A stretch of DNA of 8,450 nt. Source: Cyanobacteria bacterium OH_CBB_238. GTDB taxonomy: Bacteria > Cyanobacteriota > Vampirovibrionia > Gastranaerophilales > Gastranaerophilaceae. Location: contig JAEYQN010000064.1 in NCBI GenBank assembly GCA_023409995.1, positions 1 to 8,450 on the forward strand, in the 5' to 3' direction. The notes under the pieces were generated by a model that searched no databases, was not told the DNA's origin, and was given only the letters and a program-made list of their open reading frames with translations. Shown here piece after piece: positions 1 to 5,340 of this stretch. Each line of letters begins with the position of its first letter. Position 1 is the first letter of the stretch. A program made the translations under genes and the position numbers.

Positions 1-93
1 TAGAGAGACGAATTAGAGAAAAGATTTTTTATACACACTAACTTACCATACTAACCTTTCACTTACACACACACGAGGAATCAAACAAGATTC
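1..93. other. Left edge: non-coding tail of an upstream transcript
   Basis: All three forward frames close within the first 41 bases (stops at 1-3, 14-16 and 39-41), so at most a few C-terminal codons of an upstream gene could lie here; I cannot identify it. The stretch is rich in CA/TA steps, with a short ACAC run around 62-74. A small 5-bp inverted repeat (GAATC at 78-82, GATTC at 89-93) sits directly before the terminator at 94-121. This fits a 3' untranslated region of a + strand transcript. No other function is visible. Confidence 0.4.
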
Positions 94-121
94 AAGGGAC
101 TTTTAAAAGTCTCTTTTTTTT
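94..121 (+). terminator. Rho-independent terminator of the upstream transcript
   Basis: The arms AAGGGACTTTT and AAAAGTCTCTT (94-115) pair around the centre 104/105 with one G-U pair, and a run of T follows (114-121). The AT-rich centre would open into the loop. It ends whatever transcript enters from the left and separates it from the cysteine-rich gene at 312. The arms are close to a perfect palindrome, so it could work weakly on the other strand too, but the T run favours the + direction. Confidence 0.85.
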
Positions 122-311
122 GCTTAAAATAACCAGTTAGGCTAGAGCAATATAACAAAAATCAATAAAACTAAGGTAATAAAATATAAACCCTTTGTCG
201 AATAACTTAGTTGTTAAAAAAACTTATAATAGCACTGATAGTGAAGCAAAGAATAATAAAAGTATACCTAGTGGTAACTTAAGTTATTCTTAATAGAGAA
301 GGAAGTTTAGT
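122..311 (+). promoter_or_regulatory. Promoter and leader region of the first cysteine-rich gene
   Basis: This 190-bp gap must hold the promoter of the gene at 312, since a terminator closes the previous unit. Two -10 candidates are visible: TATAAT at 225-230, without a good -35 at the right distance, and AATAAT at 252-257, also with a poor -35 (ATAGCA at 229-234). The second has an ACC-TAGTGG element starting 14 bases after its first base, the same distance as between AATAAT and ACCCTGGTGG in the promoter of the next gene. A good ribosome binding site, AAGGA (299-303), lies 8 bases before the ATG. Which -10 is used cannot be decided from sequence alone. Confidence 0.45.
275..286. repeat. 12-bp perfect palindrome in the leader, possible operator
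   Basis: TAACTTAAGTTA is a perfect 12-bp palindrome, 25 bases before the start codon at 312. Its right half extends to TAAGTTATTC (280-289), the exact reverse complement of GAATAACTTA at 200-209. Thus three TAACTTA half-sites occur within about 85 bp, on both sides of the TATAAT at 225-230. This could be a repressor or activator site. AT-rich sequence produces such palindromes by chance fairly often, so confidence is low. Confidence 0.3.
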
Positions 312-638
312 ATGAACAAACTACTAGTGACAACTTTTGCTTTAGCTATTGCGTTATTGTTTAATGCTGGACAATCATTTGCAAGCTGCTGTGCAAGACC
401 TGCAATGGTACAAACACCAAGTTACTCAATGCCAGCACAAATGTCTACCTGTGGATGTGCAGTTCCAGTTGTACAACAGCCATGTGGATGCGCAGCTCCA
501 GTGATAGAGCCATGCGGATGTGCAGCTCCAGCTGACCCATGTTGTTGTAAAAAAAGAACATTATGGAATAAAATATTCCACAGAAAAGACCTTTGTCCAA
601 AACCATGTGCACCAAAGTGCGACTGTGGATGTCAATAG
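312..638 (+). CDS. Exported cysteine-rich protein with CGCA[AV]P repeats
   Basis: 108 residues; I do not recognise a named family. Residues 1-24 form a Sec signal peptide: N2-K3, hydrophobic core 4-17, and SFA before Ser25 as the likely signal peptidase I site. The segment F23-A24-S25-C26 is also a poor lipobox, so a lipoprotein anchored at Cys26 is possible. The mature part has 16 Cys: 26, 27, 47, 49, 58, 60, 68, 70, 77-79, then 95, 99, 103, 105, 107. Residues 47-76 are three degenerate repeats beginning CGCA[AV]P. A Cys-free basic linker (80-94, with Trp85, Phe89 and His90) precedes a C-terminal cluster ending CDCGC. The start is fixed by AAGGA 8 bases upstream and by the signal peptide. 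It is a single-gene unit between two terminators. The layout parallels the metallothionein-like protein encoded next, so metal binding outside the cytoplasm is the best guess. A structural disulfide-rich or surface protein is the alternative. Confidence 0.8.
   Translation: MNKLLVTTFALAIALLFNAGQSFASCCARPAMVQTPSYSMPAQMSTCGCAVPVVQQPCGCAAPVIEPCGCAAPADPCCCKKRTLWNKIFHRKDLCPKPCAPKCDCGCQ
450..539 (+). repeat. Three in-frame tandem repeats (33, 30 and 27 bp)
   Basis: Units at 450-482, 483-512 and 513-539 each begin TGYGGATGYGCAGYTCCAG and encode CGCA[AV]P followed by a spacer ending in Pro. Spacers shorten by one codon each time (VVQQP, VIEP, ADP). A fourth Cys group (CCC, residues 77-79) follows at once. 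The DNA similarity points to fairly recent in-frame duplication with later trimming, a common way to vary Cys-rich ligand proteins. Confidence 0.85.
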
Positions 639-672
639 TCCGATCTATTAACGCAATAAATAGTTCAAAAGG

Positions 673-700
673 AAACCAGAGATAAATATCTCTGGTTTTT
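673..700 (+). terminator. Rho-independent terminator after the first cysteine-rich gene
   Basis: A 12-bp perfect stem, AAACCAGAGATA (673-684) with TATCTCTGGTTT (687-698), and a T run to 700. The innermost A-T pairs would open as the loop. It lies 34 bases after the stop codon and isolates the first cysteine-rich gene from the metallothionein-like gene, whose -35 begins only 12 bases later. Confidence 0.9.
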
Positions 701-711
701 GTCATGCACTC

Positions 712-740
712 TTGACAAAAGAAAAATCAAGAGCAATAAT
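712..740 (+). promoter_or_regulatory. Sigma70-type promoter of the metallothionein-like gene
   Basis: A perfect -35, TTGACA (712-717), a 17-bp spacer, and -10 AATAAT (735-740, 5 of 6 consensus bases). Transcription would start at about 746-748, inside the inverted repeat at 742-766. This is among the best-matching promoters in the window, which suits a gene that is strong when not repressed. Confidence 0.8.
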
Positions 741-741
741 A

Positions 742-766
742 ATACTACACCCTGGTGGGGTGGTAT
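742..766. promoter_or_regulatory. Candidate CsoR operator overlapping the transcription start
   Basis: A 25-bp imperfect inverted repeat centred on 754. The arm ATACTACACCC (742-752) mirrors GGGGTGGTAT (757-766); 9 of 12 pairs match, counting no wobble. CsoR-family operators are known to be GC-rich dyads with TACCC-like arms pointing to a C/G-rich centre in an AT-rich surround, and this has that form. It begins 2 bases after the -10 and covers the expected start of transcription, so a bound repressor would block initiation. A CsoR-type regulator is encoded 365 bases downstream. That CsoR binds here is inference. Confidence 0.65.
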
Positions 767-784
767 ATAAGTAGAAAGGTTATT

Positions 785-1051
785 ATGAAAAAGATACTAA
801 TTACAACATTGGCACTTATACTAATTTCTTCATTAGGGGTAAATAAGTCATATGCAAGTGCTACCCAGAGTGAAGCTAACTGCAAATGTAAGTGTGAAAA
901 AAGTTGCACCTGCGGATGTCAAGACAAAAAAGAAAAATGTGACTGTAAAGATAATTGCTCTTGCAAAATAAACAAAAAATTCATATTATTTCACAAGACA
1001 GAATGTAATTGCAATTGTAACTGCACAGAAAACTGCGACTGCAAAAAATAA
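785..1051 (+). CDS. Exported metallothionein-like cysteine-rich protein
   Basis: 88 residues from the ATG at 785. An in-frame GTG at 755 is rejected because it lies inside the operator at or just after the transcription start, and because AGAAAGG (773-779) is placed 5 bases before the ATG. Residues 1-24 are a Sec signal peptide (K2-K3, core 4-17, SYA before Ser25). The mature part of 64 residues has 16 Cys (25%), mostly in Cys-x-Cys pairs with Lys, Asp, Asn or Thr between. Cluster A spans 33-60 (10 Cys) and cluster B spans 74-86 (6 Cys), separated by a Cys-free linker 61-73 with Phe66, Phe69 and His70. Spaced Cys-x-Cys pairs in two clusters are typical of metallothioneins, which bind Cu(I), Zn(II) or Cd(II) through thiolates. 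The promoter, candidate operator and following csoR suggest copper-induced expression and metal binding in the periplasm or outside the cell. Export is unusual, since known bacterial metallothioneins such as SmtA are cytoplasmic. I cannot assign a family with certainty. Confidence 0.85.
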   Translation: MKKILITTLALILISSLGVNKSYASATQSEANCKCKCEKSCTCGCQDKKEKCDCKDNCSCKINKKFILFHKTECNCNCNCTENCDCKK

Positions 1052-1070
1052 TTCAATATCTTAAAGCACA

Positions 1071-1100
1071 CAAAAAGCACTAAAAATTTAGTGCTTTTTG
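1071..1100 (+). terminator. Rho-independent terminator after the metallothionein-like gene
   Basis: CAAAAAGCACTAAA (1071-1084) pairs with TTTAGTGCTTTTTG (1087-1100), a 14-bp perfect stem with a T5 run inside the descending arm. It begins 20 bases after the stop codon. Because the stem is symmetric (A5 and T5 on either side) it could also act for minus-strand transcription. It should make csoR largely independent of the repressed promoter, apart from readthrough. Confidence 0.88.
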
Positions 1101-1103
1101 CGT

Positions 1104-1124
1104 TATAATTGCACAAATAAGGAG
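1104..1124 (+). promoter_or_regulatory. Possible csoR -10 element and its ribosome binding site
   Basis: TATAAT (1104-1109) matches the -10 consensus exactly, but no convincing -35 is found 17 bases upstream, where the terminator hairpin sits. The TSS would be near 1115, giving a very short leader with AAGGAG (1119-1124) 6 bases before the ATG. A weak constitutive promoter for the repressor gene, supplemented by terminator readthrough when the upstream gene is induced, would fit. Confidence 0.5.
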
Positions 1125-1130
1125 TAACTT

Positions 1131-1403
1131 ATGAAGGCGGATAAAAACCAAATAACAAACTTATTAAAAACAGCAAAAGGACAACTTGATGGATTATTAA
1201 AAATGGTCGACGAGGATAGAGATTGTGTTGAAATAAGTACCCAACTGTCAGCAACTCAATCCATTATAAAAAAAGTCAATCTTGAAATTCTAGAAGCTCA
1301 CCTTAATTGTTGCGTAAAAAACACTCTTGAAAATGGAAATGAAGACCAAAAACAACAAAGGATAAAAGAAATAATAACCTTAATAAACAGAATAACAAAA
1401 TAA
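1131..1403 (+). CDS. csoR: CsoR-family metal-sensing transcriptional repressor
   Basis: 90 residues, the normal length for the CsoR/FrmR/RcnR (DUF156) family: all-helical DNA-binding proteins that hold operator DNA in the metal-free state and release it on binding an inducer. The N-terminal NLLKTAKGQLDGLLKMVDE segment is the family helix, usually RLRRIEGQVRGI-like. Cys32, His57 and Cys61 have the spacing C-x24-H-x3-C of Cu(I)-sensing CsoR; persulfide-sensing CstR lacks the His and FrmR/RcnR differ at the last ligand. An extra Cys60 lies beside Cys61. The usual GQ motif is present (17-18), though the region is less Arg-rich than common. AAGGAG fixes the start. It follows the metallothionein-like gene, whose promoter carries the candidate operator, and lies 35 bases before yjbQ. 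The family is certain; copper as the inducer is inferred from the ligand set. Confidence 0.9.
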   Translation: MKADKNQITNLLKTAKGQLDGLLKMVDEDRDCVEISTQLSATQSIIKKVNLEILEAHLNCCVKNTLENGNEDQKQQRIKEIITLINRITK

Positions 1404-1438
1404 ATTGAACAATCTAATACTATTTTGGGGGGCATAAC

Positions 1439-1852
1439 ATGAAATTTCATACAAAATATCTTTGGTTCAATACAAAAAAGCATAGAGAGTATATAAATAT
1501 AACTGACGAAGTTGAGCAAGTTTTAACAGAAAGCGAAATAAAAGAAGGAATGGTACTTGTAAGCGCCATGCATATAACCGCTGGTGTATATGTAAATGAT
1601 GCCGAAAGTGGTCTTATTTCTGATATAGATAAATGGTTAGAAGAAGTTGCTCCTTTCAATATAAGCTACAATCACCATAGGACAGGGGAAACAAATGGAG
1701 ATAGCCATTTAAAAAGCCTATTGATAGGGCATGAAGTAATTGTTCCAGTCACAGATGGCCGACTTGATCTTGGTACTTGGCAGCAAATATACTATGCGGA
1801 ATTTGATGGACAAAGAAACAAACGATTAATTATAAAAGTAATGGGCGAATAG
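1439..1852 (+). CDS. yjbQ: YjbQ/UPF0047 family protein (secondary thiamine-phosphate synthase-like)
   Basis: 137 residues, matching the family length (UPF0047, TIGR00149) over the whole chain. Recognisable blocks are HITAGVYVN (45-53), [14 protein letters not shown] (79-92, with the His and acidic residues typical of the conserved site) and [22 protein letters not shown] (103-124), ending in KVMGE. Members have been reported to give weak thiamine-phosphate synthase activity when overproduced, which is the source of the name; their main role is unsettled. No thiamine gene is nearby, so I would not infer thiamine synthesis. The ATG has a G-rich site (GGGGGG, 1427-1432) 6 bases upstream instead of a normal AAGGAG. 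The gene starts 35 bases after csoR with no terminator between, and its stop is one base from the next ATG. Confidence 0.9.
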   Translation: MKFHTKYLWFNTKKHREYINITDEVEQVLTESEIKEGMVLVSAMHITAGVYVNDAESGLISDIDKWLEEVAPFNISYNHHRTGETNGDSHLKSLLIGHEVIVPVTDGRLDLGTWQQIYYAEFDGQRNKRLIIKVMGE

Positions 1853-1853
1853 G

Positions 1854-2510
1854 ATGTTCAAAATAATTAAAAGAACACAAAGTAACCTTGGTAAAGAAAT
1901 AAAACTACTTGAAATTACCCCAAATAAATACAAAAAATCAATTCTAATAATAGGTGTTTTCCATGGAGATGAACTTGAGGGTGAATTCCTCATTAATCAG
2001 TTTTTGGAACAAATAACAAATAACAAATATTCAGTAAAAAATAGATTTTTTATAATTCCTTGCTTAAATCCTGATGGCAAAGAAAAGAAAATTCGTCAAA
2101 ATGCAAATCTTATAGACTTAAATAGAAATTTTCCAACTGATAATTGGGAGCTATCAGATAACCCTCAATATTTTGGAGGGAACAAGCCAAACAGTGAACC
2201 AGAGACAAAATTTATTGTAGAAATTTTATCAGAAATAAAACCTGATTTAATATTAACACTGCACTCCCCGTACAAAATTGTTAATTATGATGGGAATGCA
2301 CATCATATAGCAAAAGAAATTTCAAAAATTACTGGCTATCCCGTGGAATCAAATATTGGATATCCAACACCCGGAAGCTTTGGAACATATGCCGGTATAG
2401 AAAGAGATATCCCAACAATTACTTTGGAATTACCAGACAACGAAACCAAGCAAACCCTATGGGATACAAATAAATTATTATTCAAATTTTTGGCAGAAGA
2501 TTTTGAATAA
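1854..2510 (+). CDS. mpaA: M14-family zinc carboxypeptidase, murein tripeptide amidase MpaA-like
   Basis: 218 residues, close to MpaA length. Visible motifs are H37-G-D-E40 (zinc ligands His and Glu), DLNRNFP (88-94, substrate-binding Arg91), SEPET (114-118), LHSP (136-139, third zinc ligand His137), GYPTPGSFGTYAG (169-181) and TLELP (190-194, catalytic Glu192). All M14 catalytic residues are present, and the SEPET and TPGSFG blocks are those I remember from E. coli MpaA. MpaA cleaves the gamma-D-Glu to meso-diaminopimelate bond in murein tripeptide during cytoplasmic peptidoglycan recycling. No signal peptide is seen, as expected. The ATG lies one base after the yjbQ stop, so translation is probably coupled. 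No terminator is obvious in the 80 bases that follow. Other gamma-D-glutamyl-diaminoacid amidases of the same fold are the alternative. Confidence 0.88.
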   Translation: MFKIIKRTQSNLGKEIKLLEITPNKYKKSILIIGVFHGDELEGEFLINQFLEQITNNKYSVKNRFFIIPCLNPDGKEKKIRQNANLIDLNRNFPTDNWELSDNPQYFGGNKPNSEPETKFIVEILSEIKPDLILTLHSPYKIVNYDGNAHHIAKEISKITGYPVESNIGYPTPGSFGTYAGIERDIPTITLELPDNETKQTLWDTNKLLFKFLAEDFE

Positions 2511-2535
2511 TAAATGTATAACAAACACTTAAAAC

Positions 2536-2564
2536 TTGACATTAAGAATACGAAAAGCTATTCT
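2536..2564 (+). promoter_or_regulatory. Sigma70-type promoter of the glutamate synthase operon
   Basis: A perfect -35 TTGACA (2536-2541), a 17-bp spacer, and -10 TATTCT (2559-2564, 4 of 6 consensus). Transcription would start near 2571, leaving about 20 bases of leader with AGGA (2579-2582) 8 bases before the ATG at 2591. It sits in the only sizeable gap before the three glutamate synthase genes, so it likely drives all of them. Confidence 0.75.
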
Positions 2565-2590
2565 ATTAAAGGGAAATCAGGAACAAATGT

Positions 2591-3703
2591 ATGTGTAGAA
2601 TCGGTGCCATAAAGTCAACGAAATATTTTCATCCCTCAAAAGCCTTGCAACTTATGCGTTCACAACAAAAGGGACATGATAATTCAGGGTTTGCTTTTGT
2701 AATGCAAGATCTTGGAGGAGTCTTTGAAAACTACAAAGATCTGCCAATATTATCAATGGCTTGTACAAACGAAGGCATGCATATAGCAGAAGACATTTTG
2801 CATAATATTGGGTTTGTAAGAGTCATGCAATGGGCACCTGATGTTAATGTCGAAAAAGAGTCAGAACTAAATATTGAGCCGATGCCCAACTATTTATTTG
2901 AGGTGTTTAACTACCCAAAATCATATAAATATGCACCAAAAGAAGAAAAAGAAGAACTTTTAATTGACACAAGACTTAAGTTGAGAAAAGCACTTGAAGA
3001 TACAAAAGATGGCTATGTATATTCTTTTTGGCCAGATACTCTTATGTTAAAAGAAATAGGAGACCCAAAAGATATTGGAACATATTTTGGTTTGTGGGAA
3101 GAAGATAACACTTTTACAGCCAAAATAATAACTGCCCAATGTAGACAAAACACAAATTACGATATTGTCCGCTATGCTGCGCATCCATTTTTTCTACAAG
3201 GATATAGTGCTCTTGTGAATGGCGAAAATACATTCTATGAAAAAAACAAACTCTTTCAACAAAATTTATACAAAGGCTATATTGGGTTTGAAAGTGATTC
3301 TCAGTGTTTCTTATACACACTACACTACATAAACAAAATTTTAAAATGGCCGTTAAAATACTTTAAGCACGTCATAACCCCATTAGACTTTAATGAGCTA
3401 AATCAAAGAGTTGATAAAGAAATACTACTCAGAATAAAAGCATCATTGTCTAATCTTGAAATTAATGGGCCAAATACATTAATTGCAGTGACTCCAGATG
3501 GAACAATGTTCACAACATGTGACTCAAAAAAACTACGCCCAGTGGTTGTTGGTTCTACTAAAGACACCGTAATAATAACATCAGAAGTAACAGGGATAAA
3601 TGAACTACTACCAGATAGAAATATTGAAACAGATATTTATCCAAACGAAAGAGAGATGGTAGTAATTGGAAATGATTTACGGGTTGAAAGATGGCAACAG
3701 TAA
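2591..3703 (+). CDS. Glutamate synthase, separate glutaminase (class II amidotransferase) subunit
   Basis: 370 residues. The chain begins Met-Cys-Arg-Ile-Gly, and removal of Met would expose Cys2 as the N-terminal nucleophile of class II (Ntn) glutamine amidotransferases. This fixes the start at 2591 and not at the out-of-frame ATG at 2587. Other family marks are GHDNSGFAF (28-36), an Arg194-containing RYAAHPF block, and N210-G211-E212, equivalent to the oxyanion-hole NGE of GltB. Near the C terminus, a DSKKLRPVVVG block resembles the DRNGLRP motif. It would release ammonia from glutamine for tunnelling to the FMN synthase subunit encoded next. In most bacteria this domain is the N terminus of the ~1500-residue GltB; here it is a free protein, as in archaeal-type split enzymes. 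The gene overlaps the next by 13 bases, implying tightly coupled production of the two partners. Confidence 0.9.
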   Translation: MCRIGAIKSTKYFHPSKALQLMRSQQKGHDNSGFAFVMQDLGGVFENYKDLPILSMACTNEGMHIAEDILHNIGFVRVMQWAPDVNVEKESELNIEPMPNYLFEVFNYPKSYKYAPKEEKEELLIDTRLKLRKALEDTKDGYVYSFWPDTLMLKEIGDPKDIGTYFGLWEEDNTFTAKIITAQCRQNTNYDIVRYAAHPFFLQGYSALVNGENTFYEKNKLFQQNLYKGYIGFESDSQCFLYTLHYINKILKWPLKYFKHVITPLDFNELNQRVDKEILLRIKASLSNLEINGPNTLIAVTPDGTMFTTCDSKKLRPVVVGSTKDTVIITSEVTGINELLPDRNIETDIYPNEREMVVIGNDLRVERWQQ

Positions 3704-5331
3704 AAGCAAATGACATATCTAAAGATGATTTGATGTGGCAAATCGAATACAACAAAGACCGATGTACTCTTTGCGGTAATTGTATTGCGGCTTGCACTTT
3801 CGGAGCCATAAGTGCTTCAGTTGAAAAAAGAAAAAAAGTATACAGTGAAGGCTCCATTCCAACACCAAAAGTGAGAATGATTGCAGAACCTGTTATAAAA
3901 CAAATAATAAAAACAAACCAGAACTGCGTTGGATGCGGCATCTGCAAGAGAGTCTGTCCAAATGAGGCAATAAAACCAACTTACAACCAGCACAACAGAA
4001 TGAACGTAAAATACAGAGCAGAAAATGCTGACTCACCAAAAAGAGGAGGGAGAACAAACCTCCACACAGAAGGGCGAACCCTTGATAAAATCAAAATCGG
4101 GCGAATTTCACAAATGACAGACCCCTCCCTAGATGCTCAAAGGCACACATTTGAGATGCTTGCTCCATTTGGAAGAGTTATGCCTCCAGAAGAAATTCCT
4201 TTCAGTATTGTTAATGGTGAGCTACAGCTTGATAAAAAAATCCCAACAACACATTGGATTTATCCTATCATTATTGGAGACATGTCAATTGGTGCACTAT
4301 CGCCAAGAATGTGGGAAGCAATGGCAATTGCAACTGCGTATTTAAACGAAGTAGTAGGGCTTCCAGTCAGAATGTGTTCGGGAGAAGGTGGTGTTCCAAT
4401 AAAATTACTGAAGTCCAGATATCTAAAATACACAATTTTACAAATTGCATCTGGACACTTTGGCTGGAATAGAATAATAAATGCAATGCCAGAAATGACA
4501 GAAGATCCTGCGGGGGTATTAATTAAAATAGGTCAAGGAGCAAAACCAGGAGATGGAGGATTACTTCTCGCTCAAAAAGTAGCGAGGCATATTCAAGAAA
4601 TCAGAGGAGTACCAAAAGCAGACCTCTTATCACCACCAAATCATCAAGGATTATATTCTATTGAGGAAAGTGTTCAAAAAATGTTCTTATCAATGAACGC
4701 GGCTTTCAAATTCAGAGTTCCTGTAGCCATTAAAGTCGCTGCTTCTATAACAAGTGTCTCGGTTTATAACAACTTACTAAGAGATCCATATAATATTGTT
4801 GGAGGTTTCTTATTAGATGGAATTGCTGGAGGAACCGGAGCAGCCCATGAAATATCTCTTGATCATACAGGACATCCAATAGTCTCACGATTAAGAGATT
4901 GCTATTTAGCGGCCGTTCATCAAGGAAAACAAGGACAAATTCCTCTATGGGCAGGCGGTGGACTTGGAATGTTTGGAAACCTTGCAGCAGATGCATTTAA
5001 AATGATTTGTCTTGGGGCAAATGGTGTGTTTACAGGAAAATTAATATTACAAATGGCTGGATGCATAGGAAATGACTTTGGAAAATGCAATGCTTGCAAT
5101 ACTGGCCTTTGTCCAGTAGGAATAACTACACAAAATCAGGTATTAGTCGAAAGACTCGATATTGATAAAGCTGCAGAAAATATTGTAAATTATTTTCTTG
5201 CAACAAATACTGAATTAAAAAAATTACTGGCTCCAATAGGAAACAGTTCACTACCAGTCGGAAGGTCGGATGCTCTTATTACTGTTGACAAAAACGTTGC
5301 GTCACGATTACAAATACAACACGTATGTTAG
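3691..5331 (+). CDS. gltB: Glutamate synthase FMN-binding synthase subunit with N-terminal 2[4Fe-4S] ferredoxin domain
   Basis: 546 residues. Residues 20-95 are a ferredoxin domain with two CxxCxxCxxxC sets (25, 28, 31, 35 and 79, 82, 85, 89-Pro90). Residues ~130-530 are the TIM-barrel synthase domain that adds the ammonia to 2-oxoglutarate and reduces the product on FMN. It shows GQGAKPGDGG (281-290), DGIAGGTGAAHE (376-387) and GGGLGMFG (422-429), all typical of GltB. The Cys-rich stretch C458, C466, C469 and C474 followed by PVGITTQ corresponds to the [3Fe-4S] site, with one Cys more than the usual C-x5-C-x4-C and altered spacing. The glutaminase and GXGXG domains of normal GltB are absent and encoded by the flanking genes. 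Electrons probably enter through the ferredoxin domain. The ATG overlaps the upstream gene by 13 bases; no better start exists before the ferredoxin domain. The next gene follows after 9 bases. Confidence 0.92.
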   Translation: MATVKANDISKDDLMWQIEYNKDRCTLCGNCIAACTFGAISASVEKRKKVYSEGSIPTPKVRMIAEPVIKQIIKTNQNCVGCGICKRVCPNEAIKPTYNQHNRMNVKYRAENADSPKRGGRTNLHTEGRTLDKIKIGRISQMTDPSLDAQRHTFEMLAPFGRVMPPEEIPFSIVNGELQLDKKIPTTHWIYPIIIGDMSIGALSPRMWEAMAIATAYLNEVVGLPVRMCSGEGGVPIKLLKSRYLKYTILQIASGHFGWNRIINAMPEMTEDPAGVLIKIGQGAKPGDGGLLLAQKVARHIQEIRGVPKADLLSPPNHQGLYSIEESVQKMFLSMNAAFKFRVPVAIKVAASITSVSVYNNLLRDPYNIVGGFLLDGIAGGTGAAHEISLDHTGHPIVSRLRDCYLAAVHQGKQGQIPLWAGGGLGMFGNLAADAFKMICLGANGVFTGKLILQMAGCIGNDFGKCNACNTGLCPVGITTQNQVLVERLDIDKAAENIVNYFLATNTELKKLLAPIGNSSLPVGRSDALITVDKNVASRLQIQHVC

Positions 5332-5340
5332 GTAAAAATA

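Noticed and set aside
62..75. CA-rich run as a meaningful microsatellite
   Set aside because: Only about six imperfect units, in a 3' untranslated stretch. Too short to claim function.
445..705. 86-codon minus-strand ORF opposite the first Cys-rich gene
   Set aside because: Its repeated Leu-His-Ile-like residues are the complement of the CGCAAP repeats, and the frame runs across the terminator. It is a shadow of the real gene.
755..784. Upstream in-frame GTG start for the metallothionein-like gene (10 extra residues)
   Set aside because: It lies inside the inverted repeat at or just after the expected transcription start, and the extension would put a non-signal sequence before a normal signal peptide. 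The ATG at 785 has its own AGAAAGG site.
2587..2598. Four-codon ORF (ATG TAT GTG TAG) overlapping the glutaminase start, as a regulatory upstream ORF
   Set aside because: It is most likely chance. The real start is set by the catalytic Cys2 and the AGGA site, and no regulatory logic can be shown from a 3-residue peptide.
3558..3947. 129-codon minus-strand ORF across the junction of the glutaminase and FMN subunit genes
   Set aside because: It is antisense to two clear family genes including a ferredoxin domain, with no ribosome site or recognisable motif.
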